From positions 1,422,692-1,486,691 of the forward strand of contig NZ_CANMFD010000001.1 of the NCBI RefSeq assembly GCF_947496995.1: a stretch of DNA of 64,000 bases, written 5' to 3'. Positions 54,367-63,627 of this stretch are shown one piece after another. The notes under the pieces are model-generated. The model did not search any database. It saw only the letters and a list, made by a program, of their open reading frames with translations, and was not told the DNA's origin. This DNA is from an uncultured Roseibium sp. (GTDB lineage: Bacteria > Pseudomonadota > Alphaproteobacteria > Rhizobiales > Stappiaceae). Positions within the stretch are counted from its first letter, which is position 1. Each line of letters opens with the position of its first letter. Position numbers and translations under genes: made by a program.

Positions 54367-56748
54367 TCAGTCCTTCAATACGCCCAGTGCCCGCAGGATA
54401 CGCTCCGGTGTGAACGGCATCTCGGTGACCTGAGCGCCCCTTGGACGCAATGCATCGTTGATCGCATTCATGACCGCGGCCGGGGCGCCGGCCGTACCTG
54501 CTTCTCCCGCGCCTTTCGCGCCGAGCATGCTTTCCTTCGTCGGAGTCTCGACATGGCCCACGACCATGTCCGGCATCTCGGCCGCCATAGGCACGAGATA
54601 ATCGGCCATCGACCCGTTCAGAAGCTGGCCGTCCGCGTCGTAGTGGATCTCCTCGAACAGCGCTCCGCCGAGGCCCTGGACGATGCCGCCGCGGATCTGC
54701 TCGTCGACGAGTTGCGGATTGATGATCCGGCCGCAATCCTCGACGCACCAGTGTTTCAGCAGCTTCACGACCCCGGTTTCGATATCGACCTCCAGGTAGG
54801 AGGCCTGCACACCGTTGGTGAAGGCGAAGGGATAGTCGGAGGTGATGAAATGGCGGGTCTGCACCAGCTCCCGGGGCAGCCCTTTCGGCAGCGTGTCTCC
54901 CCGGAAATAGACGATCCGGCCCAGTTCCTCGAGGGGCATGCGGTTGTCGCCGGTGGCCGCGTCAACGACCTGCCCGTCGCGGATGTCCAGCCGGGATTGC
55001 TCAGTCTGCAGCATAGCGGCCGCGACGGTCAGGATGGATTCGCGCAACGCCCGGGCGGACTGCAGCGCGGCTTCGCCGCCGATGCCGGCCCCGCGCGAGG
55101 CCCAGGTGCCGCCGCCATAAGGCGTGACCTGCGTGTCTCCGGTGATGACGCGCACCTTGTCCGGCGATACGCCGACACCCTCGGCCACGATCTGGCTGAG
55201 CATGGCCTCGGTTCCCTGGCCCTGCTCGGTCACGCCGGACAGGGCGACGAGGGAGCCGTCCGGATCCATGCGCACGGTGCAGCCGTCCTGCGCCGAAATG
55301 CGTGCGCCGCCGATACCGTACATGAAGGGGGAGGGGTTGGTGAGCTCGATGAAGCTGGCGATGCCGATACCGCGATGGATCCCCGCCTTGCGCAGTTCCG
55401 CCTGTTCGGCGCGCAGGCCGTCGTAGTCCATGAGGGCCATGAGCTTGTCCATGGACGCATGGTGCGACAGGCCCTCGAACCGCATGTTGGCGGGGGAGGT
55501 CACGGGATAGGCGTCGTCGCGGAACATGTTGCGCCGGCGGATTTCGACCGGGTCCATGCCCAGCTCCGCCGCCGCCTGATCGACCAGGCCTTCCGTGATC
55601 GCCACGGCGATGGGATGACCGACGGCGCGATACTGACACGTCGGGGTCTTGTTCTGGAAAACGACCGTGGTCTGCGCCCGGTAGTTCTTGAAGTCGTAAG
55701 GACCGCCGCACAGGTTCACCACCTGATTGCCCTCGATCGCCGAGGTGCGCGGATAGACCGAATAGGCGCCGATTGCCGTCCAGTCGTCGATGTCCATGGC
55801 TGTGATGCTGCCGTCTTCCTCGACGGCGATCCTGGCTTCGATCTCGTGATCGCGGGCGTGGATGTCCGTGGTGAAGCTTTCCAGGCGGTCCGCCACGAAT
55901 TTCACCGGCCGTGCCATGATTTTGGCAATTGCGGCTGTTGCCACTTCGTCGGGATAGACATGAACCTTGATGCCGTAGGACCCGCCGACATCGCCGCAGA
56001 TCACCCGGACCCGGCCTTCCGGTACGCCGAGATGCTCGGCAAGCACCGTCTGTATCATGTGCGGCGCCTGGGTCGCGTGATAGGCGGTCAACTGGCCTTC
56101 TGCCGGGTTCCAGTCGGCAAGAATGGAGCGCGGCTCAAGCGTCACGCCCGTGTGCCGGGCGGTTCGGAAACGCGTCGAGACGACCTTGTGCGCGGATTTG
56201 AACGCGGCCTCGACATCGCCTGCCTCATGCAGGCGCCGGAAGGCGAGATTGTCACCCATATCCTCATGGAGGACAGGTGTGTCCGCATCCAGGGCGCTCA
56301 TCATGTCGGTCACGACCGGAAGCGGGTCATAATCGACATCGATCAGCGCTGCCCCGTCTTCGGCGGCGGCCCGAGAGGTGGCCACAACCGCAGCAACCGG
56401 TTCTCCGACCCAGCAGGCCCTGTCCACGGCGATCGGATATTCGGGCGGCGACTTCAGGCCTTTCAGATGCGCCAGAACGGCGACCCACGGCGTGCAGACC
56501 TCGGCGATATCCTTGCCTGTGAAGACCCTGAGCACGCCCTTGACGGACTTTACCTCGCCGGCATCGATGCCGGTGATACGTGCATGAGCGAAAGGCGAGC
56601 GCACGAAAGCGACGTGAACCATGCGCGGCAGCACGATATCGTCGACATATCGACCGCGGCCCTGCACCAGACGGCCGGCATTCGGGCGCGGCACGGTCTT
56701 GCCGATGTAGGAGTTTGGTCTGTCGGGATTGCCGAACTCGATGGTCAT
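54367..56748 (-). CDS. Molybdenum hydroxylase large subunit (xanthine dehydrogenase / CoxL family)
   Basis: 793 residues, the Mo-cofactor subunit of a three-part LMS hydroxylase. IGKTVPRPNAGRLVQGRGRYVDDI start, GGSYGIKVHVYPDE, and the C-terminal AKGAGEAG loop carrying the catalytic Glu. The active-site loop where form I CO dehydrogenase has AYXCSFR and form II AYRGAGR reads C371-QYRAVGHP here, so CO oxidation is excluded and the substrate unusual. Overlaps the [2Fe-2S] subunit gene by 4 bases (ATGA). Confidence 0.93.
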   Translation of the reverse strand: MTIEFGNPDRPNSYIGKTVPRPNAGRLVQGRGRYVDDIVLPRMVHVAFVRSPFAHARITGIDAGEVKSVKGVLRVFTGKDIAEVCTPWVAVLAHLKGLKSPPEYPIAVDRACWVGEPVAAVVATSRAAAEDGAALIDVDYDPLPVVTDMMSALDADTPVLHEDMGDNLAFRRLHEAGDVEAAFKSAHKVVSTRFRTARHTGVTLEPRSILADWNPAEGQLTAYHATQAPHMIQTVLAEHLGVPEGRVRVICGDVGGSYGIKVHVYPDEVATAAIAKIMARPVKFVADRLESFTTDIHARDHEIEARIAVEEDGSITAMDIDDWTAIGAYSVYPRTSAIEGNQVVNLCGGPYDFKNYRAQTTVVFQNKTPTCQYRAVGHPIAVAITEGLVDQAAAELGMDPVEIRRRNMFRDDAYPVTSPANMRFEGLSHHASMDKLMALMDYDGLRAEQAELRKAGIHRGIGIASFIELTNPSPFMYGIGGARISAQDGCTVRMDPDGSLVALSGVTEQGQGTEAMLSQIVAEGVGVSPDKVRVITGDTQVTPYGGGTWASRGAGIGGEAALQSARALRESILTVAAAMLQTEQSRLDIRDGQVVDAATGDNRMPLEELGRIVYFRGDTLPKGLPRELVQTRHFITSDYPFAFTNGVQASYLEVDIETGVVKLLKHWCVEDCGRIINPQLVDEQIRGGIVQGLGGALFEEIHYDADGQLLNGSMADYLVPMAAEMPDMVVGHVETPTKESMLGAKGAGEAGTAGAPAAVMNAINDALRPRGAQVTEMPFTPERILRALGVLKD

Positions 56749-57245
56749 GCCGCTCCCTTTCCGGCGCGCGCCTGCGCCACTGTTTCAACAGCGTCCACAA
56801 TGGCTTCATAGCCGGTGCAGCGGCAGTAGTTTCCCGACATGTGCTCGCGGATCTCCTGCCGGGAGGGGACACCGCCCCGGGAAAGAAGGTCTTTCGCCGC
56901 GACCAGCATGCCCGGTGTGCAGAAGCCGCACTGAAGTGCGTTTTTCGCCACGAACGCTTCTTGCAGATCCTTGATCGCCGCCGTGTCCGTCAGGCCCTCG
57001 ACGGTCCACACCTCGGCGCCGTCCGCCTGCGGAGCGAGCATCAGGCATCCGCGGATCGGAGCACCGTCGACCTGTACGGTGCAGGCACCGCAAACTCCGT
57101 GTTCGCAACTGGCGTGCGCGCCTGTCAGCCCGAGTTCGAGCCGCAGAAAGTCGGTGAGATGCTGACCGACTGGCACGCGTGCCTCGACGGACTCTCCGTT
57201 CACTGTCAGGGTGATGTCTATCCTGTCGCGGAAGGCTTCGCTCAT
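56745..57245 (-). CDS. Molybdenum hydroxylase [2Fe-2S] subunit
   Basis: 166 residues. Plant-type ferredoxin cluster CEHGVCGACTVQVDG...RGC and a second helical cluster CGFCTPGM...CRCTGY, typical of the small CoxS-like subunit. It passes electrons between molybdenum and FAD. Overlaps both neighbours by 4 bases. Confidence 0.97.
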   Translation of the reverse strand: MSEAFRDRIDITLTVNGESVEARVPVGQHLTDFLRLELGLTGAHASCEHGVCGACTVQVDGAPIRGCLMLAPQADGAEVWTVEGLTDTAAIKDLQEAFVAKNALQCGFCTPGMLVAAKDLLSRGGVPSRQEIREHMSGNYCRCTGYEAIVDAVETVAQARAGKGAA

Positions 57246-58075
57246 GCGTTCGCTCCCTCAATTCTTGCAACGGCGCGGCGCAGGAGAACCTGGGCGAGAT
57301 GCTGCCGGTAGGCGCCACTGGCCTGTGTGTCGGAGGGCGGGTCCATGTCGTCGCACAGGGCTTCCGCCGCGCCCTCAAGGTCACCCCGGTCGAGAGCGGC
57401 CATCGCGGACCGGGCCAGAAGCGGTCTGGGTCCGACCGAAAACAGCGCCAGACGATGACCGGCCGACCGTTTCACCAGGCACAGTCCGGCCAATGCGTAA
57501 TCGCCTGAGCGGCGGGCAACTTCCTCGATCACTTGCGCTTCGTTCGCCTCGGTCTTCGGGATGGAGATCCCGGTCAGGATCTCGCCTTCGCCGATGGCGG
57601 TCTCGAAGACGTCCTGGAAAAAGTCTTCCGCTGCAACGTCCCGTCGTCCGGTCAGTCCCTCGATGTGCAAGGTCGCGCCGAGAGCGAGGATGCAGGCCGG
57701 AAATTCGGCGGCCGGATCGGCATGGGCTAGGGCGCCGCCGATCGTTCCCCGGTTCCGGATCGCCGCGTGGGCGATGTATTGGACAGCTTGAGACAGAAGC
57801 GGCGCGTATTCGCGGATGAGGGGATTTCTGCCGATTTCGACATGTCGGGTGAGGGCGCCGATCAGAAGCCTGTCGCCCGCATCCGACACTCCCGAGAGCT
57901 CGGAAACGCGCGAGATGTCGACCAGGAGGTCGCCCGCCGACAGGCGCATGTTCATCGCGGCAATCAGGCTCTGGCCGCCGGCCAGAACCCGGCCCAGTCC
58001 GTCCGAGCCTGACAGCAGCTCAAGCGCATGCTGCAAATCGGATGCGCGGGCATATCCGCCCACCGATGCCTTCAT
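57242..58075 (-). CDS. Molybdenum hydroxylase FAD subunit
   Basis: 277 residues from ATG 58075 with GGGAGGGG before it. FAD motifs VLAGGQSLIAAMNMRL and IRNRGTIGGALAHADPAAE match the CoxM-like subunit. First gene of the operon, divergent from TetR. Confidence 0.95.
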   Translation of the reverse strand: MKASVGGYARASDLQHALELLSGSDGLGRVLAGGQSLIAAMNMRLSAGDLLVDISRVSELSGVSDAGDRLLIGALTRHVEIGRNPLIREYAPLLSQAVQYIAHAAIRNRGTIGGALAHADPAAEFPACILALGATLHIEGLTGRRDVAAEDFFQDVFETAIGEGEILTGISIPKTEANEAQVIEEVARRSGDYALAGLCLVKRSAGHRLALFSVGPRPLLARSAMAALDRGDLEGAAEALCDDMDPPSDTQASGAYRQHLAQVLLRRAVARIEGANA

Positions 58076-58118
58076 GGCCACCCCTCCCGTAATGCCCGCA
58101 ACGCCTCCTCGCGTCGCT

Positions 58119-58157
58119 TATTGAGCATTTGATCAATCTTATTGAGCAAATGATCTA
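58119..58157. promoter_or_regulatory. Tandem TetR operators between hydroxylase and TetR genes
   Basis: TTATTGAGCATTTGATCAA (58119-58137) and TTATTGAGCAAATGATCTA (58139-58157) are direct repeats 20 bases apart, each an imperfect TGAGCA-NN-TGATCA palindrome. Two helical turns apart and in the divergent promoter, they fit cooperative TetR dimers that would control both directions. Confidence 0.75.
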
Positions 58158-58214
58158 TAATTCTGACGCGAATGCAAGTAGAATATTTTTCGAAGCAAAA
58201 ACGCGGACGGAATC

Positions 58215-58856
58215 ATGGACATCAACGGACCGGTGGAAAGCACCGTCATCGAGGAAAGACCGGGGCGGCGAAGGCTGCCGCCGCAGGAGCGCCGCCAGCA
58301 GATCATCGACGGGGCGGTGGCTTTCTTTGCCGAGGTCGGTTTCGACGGCAAGACGCGGGATCTCGCCAAACGCCTGGGTGTGACCCAGTCGCTCCTGTTC
58401 AACTATTTCGCCACCAAGGACGAACTGATCGAGGCGGTCTATGAACACGTCTATCTCAACCGGCTCGCGCCCGACTGGCCCGACCGCCTGACGGACCGCT
58501 CGGTGCCGCTGCGCGACAGGTTGCTGGCGTTCTACAAGGAGTACAGCACGCTCATTTTTCAGTATGAGTGGATGCGCATCTTCATTTCCTCCGGCCTGTC
58601 CGGTGCCGAACTCAACCGCCGCTATCTCAAGCATCTCGGCGAACTGATCCTGAAGCCGGTTCTGCACGAGATCGAATTCGCCGCGCGCTCCGACGAAGTG
58701 CCGACCATGGAGGATATCTGGAACCTCCACGGCGGCATCGTCTACATCGGCATCCGCCAGCACATCTACCGCACCCCGTGCCCGGACGACCCGTCCGTGG
58801 CGATCACGCGCGCGGTGGACCGCTTTCTGCTGGCGTTCGGGGTAGAGCAGGGGTGA
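58215..58856 (+). CDS. TetR-family transcriptional regulator
   Basis: 213 residues. HTH: RQQIIDGAVAFFAEVGFDGKTRDLAKRL, then GVTQSLLFNYFATKDELIEAVYEH, and a helical ligand-binding domain. Divergent from the hydroxylase-TRAP operon with tandem operators between, hence probable substrate-sensing repressor. Confidence 0.93.
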   Translation: MDINGPVESTVIEERPGRRRLPPQERRQQIIDGAVAFFAEVGFDGKTRDLAKRLGVTQSLLFNYFATKDELIEAVYEHVYLNRLAPDWPDRLTDRSVPLRDRLLAFYKEYSTLIFQYEWMRIFISSGLSGAELNRRYLKHLGELILKPVLHEIEFAARSDEVPTMEDIWNLHGGIVYIGIRQHIYRTPCPDDPSVAITRAVDRFLLAFGVEQG

Positions 58857-59016
58857 GGGTAGTCAGAGGCTCTTGATGCTGCTGCCGGAGGGAGAAACCT
58901 CGAACACGCTCCTGAATACCCTTGAAGAGGGAAACAGTTGCCTCGAAGCCGAAAACATGGACTTCTCGAGGGCCGCTCAAATGACGGATCAGGATAGGGC
59001 GGTTTACAGCGTTGCT

Positions 59017-59045
59017 CCCCGCTCCGTAGGAGCGGGGAATTTTCT
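59017..59045. terminator. Intrinsic terminator hairpin
   Basis: CCCCGCTCC-GTA-GGAGCGGGG, a 9-bp perfect GC stem followed by AATTTTCTT, which fits a terminator on the plus strand after the TetR gene. The minus side lacks a T-run, so the kinase operon would not end here. Confidence 0.75.
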
Positions 59046-59121
59046 TCCGATTGCATCACAGCAATTCGCAAGGGAATTTACGACAAAGTCCTGCAGAAGG
59101 TCCTGTCGTTACGTCCCTCTG

Positions 59122-61074
59122 TCAGGCAGCCTCGGACCGCGTCGGTTGCGTTTCTGTCGTTGACGCGGGGTCGAGTGGGAGGCGAACGACGAATTTGCTG
59201 CCTTTGCCAACTTCCGAATGGACTGTCAGCTTGCCCTTGTGTTTGATCTCTACAATGGACTTGCAGATGGCCAGTCCCTGACCTGTGCCTTTTCCTGGCG
59301 GTTTGGTCGTAAAGAACATGTCGAAGATGCGGCGCAGGGATTTCGCTGGAATACCCGGTCCGTTATCGGCAATTGTGATTGTACAATAGGCATCGTCCTT
59401 TGTTACGCTCACCGCGATCTCGCCCATCCCGCCTGCATAGTCGCTAGACTGGGCATGTTCGGCAATGGCATCCGCCGCATTGACAATCAGATTGATAATG
59501 ACCTGAGAAACATCTCCCGGATAACAGGGGATCATGATCTCGTTTTCGTCAGCTTTAAAGTCGAGCTCCGCACTGTGGCGCCATTGCGATCTTGATACGG
59601 TTGTCGCATTTTCGACGAGTTTGATCACGTCGGTTTCAGTTGTTTCGGAATCATCCGGATGTGCGAATTCCTTGATCGATTGAACGATTTTCCCAATTGA
59701 GGCAACGCCTTGTGCCGCTTCAGACAAGGCCGCCGGTATTTCGTCCTTCAGGAAGTCCCAATCCATGGCCTCGAGTTTTTCCGCGTGTGCTTCGGCAGTT
59801 GTGCCTTTCTGGTCATCCAAAACCTCGGTCAAATCGTCAAAGGCTTCACTCAGGAACTTCAAATTGTCTCCGATGAATTGTGTCGGCGTATTGATCTCGT
59901 GAGCGACACCACTGGCCAGGGTTCCCAGCGATTCAAGTTTGTGGGTTTCCATAAGTTCCATTTCAAGCCGACGGTTCTTCTCGTTGACTTCATACATCTC
60001 CGAAATGTCAGTATCCACCAGGACGAATCCGCCGGAGATCATGGGGCGCTGTGTATGGAGGATCCTCTGGTCTCTTGCCCAACGGCTTTGCCATGTTTGC
60101 ACCAGACCCAGGTCCAGACGTCCCAGTCGGTCGTCGACGATAATCATCTGACTTTCCATATCGTCCGTAGCCGATGCCGCGTAGGCCGTATGGAGCAAGT
60201 CCTTAAGCGGGACACCCGTGAGCGGCTTGTCTTCCGGCAACTTGTAAAGGTCCAAAGCAGCCTTGTTCACAAAGCGAAGTTTCTTGTCCTCACAAACGAT
60301 GAAGATGGCCTGGGAGACGCTGTTTATTGCGTTATGAAGCAAGGTTTCCGCGAATTTCCGGCCCGCCTCCGCTTCGTCTTTTTCATTTTTCGCAATTTTT
60401 GCATATTGCGCCAACGCAGAGGACATCTTGTTGAACGACCGGGCGGTGGAAGCCAGTTCGTCGTTGCCTGTTACAGGCATATGATACCCGAACTCGCCCT
60501 TGGCCACCCGAGCTGCGCTGTCGCGCAGTTGGTTGAGCTGCCGGGTCAGGATCGTCCCGAGAAAAAATCCGAAGATCGCGACGATGATCACTTCCACGCC
60601 GGCGATCGTCAGCATGCGTTTCGTGCCCGCTGCGACCACGCTGTCAATAACGGATGTTGACAGACCGATCTGGACGGAACCAAAGGAAGTCTTTCCGACT
60701 TCGATGGGTACGCTCACGCCAAATGTGTCATCCGCCAGGCGCGCGCCGTTTACGGTGTTCCCGGAGGTCTCGGGGGCAGCTGGAACTGCTCCTCCTTCTG
60801 CCAGCACAAGTCCGGCATCATTCTTGATCTGAACATACATGAGCCCTTCGTTCGACAGTGCTTGGTCCACGAGGACATCCAGGGTCGCCAGGTCGGAAGC
60901 AACCACTGCGTCTGCTGTCATCGTCGCCAGCAGCTGGGCGGATGTGTGCGCCCGCGACTTGAGCTCTCTTTCGTTGGAAGATCTAAGGTCATGAAGACTT
61001 GTACCGACCAATATCGCCAGAACAAAAACCTCAATCAGTGCAATACCAAGTATGGTTTTCAGCTTGAATGACAT
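59122..61074 (-). CDS. Membrane sensor histidine kinase (HAMP-PAS)
   Basis: 650 residues. Helix 1 (about 8-27), a ~125-residue periplasmic loop, helix 2 (about 154-176), HAMP, coiled coil, PAS (around [21 protein letters not shown]), then a ZraS/NtrB-like kinase with His392 in [35 protein letters not shown] and [12 protein letters not shown]. The periplasmic loop is the probable docking site for the PhnD-like protein encoded just upstream, whose gene overlaps by 16 bases. Confidence 0.93.
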   Translation of the reverse strand: MSFKLKTILGIALIEVFVLAILVGTSLHDLRSSNERELKSRAHTSAQLLATMTADAVVASDLATLDVLVDQALSNEGLMYVQIKNDAGLVLAEGGAVPAAPETSGNTVNGARLADDTFGVSVPIEVGKTSFGSVQIGLSTSVIDSVVAAGTKRMLTIAGVEVIIVAIFGFFLGTILTRQLNQLRDSAARVAKGEFGYHMPVTGNDELASTARSFNKMSSALAQYAKIAKNEKDEAEAGRKFAETLLHNAINSVSQAIFIVCEDKKLRFVNKAALDLYKLPEDKPLTGVPLKDLLHTAYAASATDDMESQMIIVDDRLGRLDLGLVQTWQSRWARDQRILHTQRPMISGGFVLVDTDISEMYEVNEKNRRLEMELMETHKLESLGTLASGVAHEINTPTQFIGDNLKFLSEAFDDLTEVLDDQKGTTAEAHAEKLEAMDWDFLKDEIPAALSEAAQGVASIGKIVQSIKEFAHPDDSETTETDVIKLVENATTVSRSQWRHSAELDFKADENEIMIPCYPGDVSQVIINLIVNAADAIAEHAQSSDYAGGMGEIAVSVTKDDAYCTITIADNGPGIPAKSLRRIFDMFFTTKPPGKGTGQGLAICKSIVEIKHKGKLTVHSEVGKGSKFVVRLPLDPASTTETQPTRSEAA

Positions 61075-61955
61075 TTTTCTTCTCCTGCTGAAACAATTTC
61101 CGTTTGTCCCACTGAAAGGTTCAAGGACCTGACATCGTCCCAGTTGTCATTCGAAGCAGAAACAAAACCCGTCATGCCGAGCGACTTGAGGATGTTTTCT
61201 TCAGTCATGCCTATAAGCGCAGCTGCGACTGCGTTGCGATCGTCAGCGTGCACTTCTGCGGATGCTGCGAACGCATGCGGCGTATAATCATCTGTTTTGT
61301 AAATCACCTTTAGCTGCGCTCTGAGTTCATCAGGAATATTGTCGAATGTCCTTCCAACGCCTCCGCCCGCAGGAAAAAGTCCCAGAGCAACACTGCGATA
61401 AACCGAGTCATGCGACTTCACATAAGACGGTTCGAATGAAATATTTTTGGAAGTAAGTTCGGCCCTCGGGACCACGCTCGCACCGAACGCGGCGGGCGAA
61501 GGGAATGCCACTTTCGCGTGTTGCAACTGGTTGAGATCGTCGATGTTGCTGTCGGTACGGGCGACCAGAATGCCCTTGAGCTTCTTGTCAGCCTGATGTG
61601 CAAAAGCCTGATAACCCGCGCGCTCATGGAACACGGTGTAGTGGTAGGGGTTCATATAGGCGAAATCATAAGCCTTCGCATTCAGACAGGCTTCGAAAGT
61701 GGGAATGTCTTTGGCCGTTGCGAACTGAAACTTGTAGCCTGTCGATTTTTCCAGTTCTTCCAGGAGCGGAATCCAGACCTGAGCCAACCGACTTGCAGAC
61801 TGTTGTGGAACGACACCGAAAGTATAGACCGTTTCAGAATGAACAGGTTGATTTCCAAACAACAAAAAAGCGGCTCCACTTTGCAGCAAAAGAGCAGACA
61901 AAGCGGACAGCCGCGAGTTGTTCTGTGGTACATGGAGAATTGATGGAATGGTCAT
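61059..61955 (-). CDS. PhnD/phosphonate-binding-like periplasmic protein
   Basis: 298 residues. Signal region (SALSALLLQSGAAFLLFGNQ), then FGVVPQQSASRLAQVWIPLL, the PhnD/PtxB-type start, CLNAKAYDFAYMNPYHYTVF and a hinge. No transporter permease or ATPase is near; it sits in a kinase operon, so it probably binds a ligand and signals through the kinase instead of importing. AAGGAACG precedes the ATG. The typical phosphonate/phosphite pocket cannot be confirmed, so ligand is unknown. Confidence 0.88.
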   Translation of the reverse strand: MTIPSILHVPQNNSRLSALSALLLQSGAAFLLFGNQPVHSETVYTFGVVPQQSASRLAQVWIPLLEELEKSTGYKFQFATAKDIPTFEACLNAKAYDFAYMNPYHYTVFHERAGYQAFAHQADKKLKGILVARTDSNIDDLNQLQHAKVAFPSPAAFGASVVPRAELTSKNISFEPSYVKSHDSVYRSVALGLFPAGGGVGRTFDNIPDELRAQLKVIYKTDDYTPHAFAASAEVHADDRNAVAAALIGMTEENILKSLGMTGFVSASNDNWDDVRSLNLSVGQTEIVSAGEEKCHSS

Positions 61956-62056
61956 GGATCGTTCCTTTCGTTTTCAGCAATTTGCCGAAAAGGACTAGGA
62001 GGAACGATCCCCATATAGGGACAAAATTTACTCCTTTCTTCCTTGGTAAACACTTA

Positions 62057-62419
62057 GGGCGTAAACTCATAAATGAAGACGGAATGGCATGGGAAATGGC
62101 GAAACCCCGTTAGGAAGCGTGCGATGAGCGGGCTTCCTGCCCGGTCAAGCACGCTGACGACAAGGGGTGAAGCCATTTCCATGTCCTTCGGATTTGACCG
62201 AATTGGTCCTCCAAAGATCAACCTGCTTTCGTGTGAACACGAAAGCAGACAAGTTGATCGCATGCCAAGTGGTCGAGCATCTTGTCCGTGTTCGAGTGAA
62301 CACGGGATGCTCGAGCGTCGCAAAAGGCTTGAAAATGAACCACATTTCCTGCGCTTTCGCTCCTTGATGAAGACCAATTCGCCTCAAACCATTTCATCTT
62401 CATTCATGAGTTTACGCCC
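62057..62419. mobile_element. MITE-like element with 31-bp terminal inverted repeats
   Basis: Ends are GGGCGTAAACTCATAAATGAAGA... (62057-62087) and its inverted partner (62389-62419), 28 of 31 bases alike, flanked by TA on both sides (62055-62056 and 62420-62421). This looks like an IS5/IS427-type TIR with YTAR target. 363 bases, no transposase. Inside are two hairpins: CTGCTTTCGTG-TGAA-CACGAAAGCAG (62223-62248) and one at 62274-62313. It separates two genes of one operon. Confidence 0.82.
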
Positions 62420-63627
62420 TAGGAAACGAGGGCCGTTTGCTGCGGTTCGTCTGAAACCGGCGCGCCTTCACGCCAGACATCGATGGAGGAGTCGGCCTCT
62501 ACAAGTGTCCGCATCGAGCGAAGTCTTTTCAGCGTGATTTCGCTCAACAGACTTCCCGTTGCAAGCAACAACCTGTCATCTGTGTCGCGAATATCGGAGG
62601 CAAGGAGGTCTCCCGCCTGAAGCTGCAGAACAGGTACGGAAATACGTTGCGCATTCGGGCTTCCGGCAAAATGCTGGTCTCCGCCAAGAACTTTTCGCAT
62701 GGCCTCAAGTATGCGCGGGTCATAGCGCGGAGCGTTTTGTTTCAGCTCCTCCATACAGGCCAGATAAGATGGCGACTCGCCGGTCGAAATCTCGGCCAGA
62801 TCGATGAGTGCACACAATACCCGGGCCGCCTCAGGGATGTCTTCTCCCTTGATGTCATCCTTCGGGAACCCGCTGCCGTCAAATCCCTTGCGGCAATAGT
62901 AGATCGCATCTGCAATGCCTTCCATTCTGGGGATGTGCAACACAAGGTCGCGTGCCATGGCAGCAGATTCATTCACGACATTCTTTTCCTCAGGCGTTAG
63001 CGTAGAACCGCAGAAATATCTCTCGGCAAGGTCGTCGGCCAATGTCAGATAGCCAAGTGTGCAAAGCATCGCGGAGATACCCTGTTCGAGTGAGGGTTTA
63101 GCTTCCAGAGCCTTGTTTACCTTGCGCGCCCAACGTTGAATCATCGTTGCGCGCAAGTGAGCTCGCGGACGCGACATGGCAATGACATCGACCAACATCT
63201 TGACGCTGCCTGACAATGTCTGTTCAAGCAGCTCTCGTTCAGCTGTGACTGTCTGGTGGTGTGCTATCCCTTCTTCGATTACTTTGGTGAGCGCATCGGA
63301 ATCGCATGGTTTTGTTAAGAAGCGAAAGATGCGCCCATCATTGACGGCGTTCATCGCCGTCTTCTGGTCGTTGTTCCCAGTCAGCATTATCCGCGTGGTC
63401 GATGGGGCTTTTTTTGATATGTGACCAAGCAGTTTAATACCGTCAACACCGGGCATGTTTTGGTCGCTAACCACAACTGCAAACGGACCTACGCTCTTGA
63501 TTTTTTCCAGCGCTTCTTGCGGACCGTTGGCCGTTACAACGTCTACCGAGCGGCGCAGCACGCGTTTGGCGGCGGCGAGAACGTGAATCTCGTCGTCGAC
63601 AAGAAGAACTTTGCGGTTCTGTGTCAT
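62419..63627 (-). CDS. Response regulator with degenerate HD-GYP domain
   Basis: 402 residues. Receiver (VDDEIHVL; Asp55 in VVVSDQNMPGVDG; Lys in LTKPC), then a HD-GYP-like helical region whose later part, RKGFDGSGFPKDDIKGEDIP, mirrors the family's WDGSGYP-region. The metal-binding signatures are absent: LHDIGK is replaced by MLCTLGY and HH by YC (IYYCRKG), so it should not cleave cyclic di-GMP. The TAG stop uses the TA target duplication and the first base of the MITE, so the C terminus may be altered. The ATG overlaps the upstream gene (ATGA). Confidence 0.88.
   Translation of the reverse strand: MTQNRKVLLVDDEIHVLAAAKRVLRRSVDVVTANGPQEALEKIKSVGPFAVVVSDQNMPGVDGIKLLGHISKKAPSTTRIMLTGNNDQKTAMNAVNDGRIFRFLTKPCDSDALTKVIEEGIAHHQTVTAERELLEQTLSGSVKMLVDVIAMSRPRAHLRATMIQRWARKVNKALEAKPSLEQGISAMLCTLGYLTLADDLAERYFCGSTLTPEEKNVVNESAAMARDLVLHIPRMEGIADAIYYCRKGFDGSGFPKDDIKGEDIPEAARVLCALIDLAEISTGESPSYLACMEELKQNAPRYDPRILEAMRKVLGGDQHFAGSPNAQRISVPVLQLQAGDLLASDIRDTDDRLLLATGSLLSEITLKRLRSMRTLVEADSSIDVWREGAPVSDEPQQTALVS

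Noticed and set aside
54244-56811. 855-codon plus-strand frame
   Set aside because: Antisense to the molybdenum hydroxylase large subunit, whose motifs are clear; typical shadow frame in GC-rich DNA.
54367-58075. Call as CO dehydrogenase (coxLMS)
   Set aside because: The form I AYXCSFR motif is missing, so only the broader molybdenum hydroxylase family is supported.
58873-59163. 96-codon plus-strand frame after the TetR gene
   Set aside because: It contains the terminator hairpin and shows no ribosome site or family.
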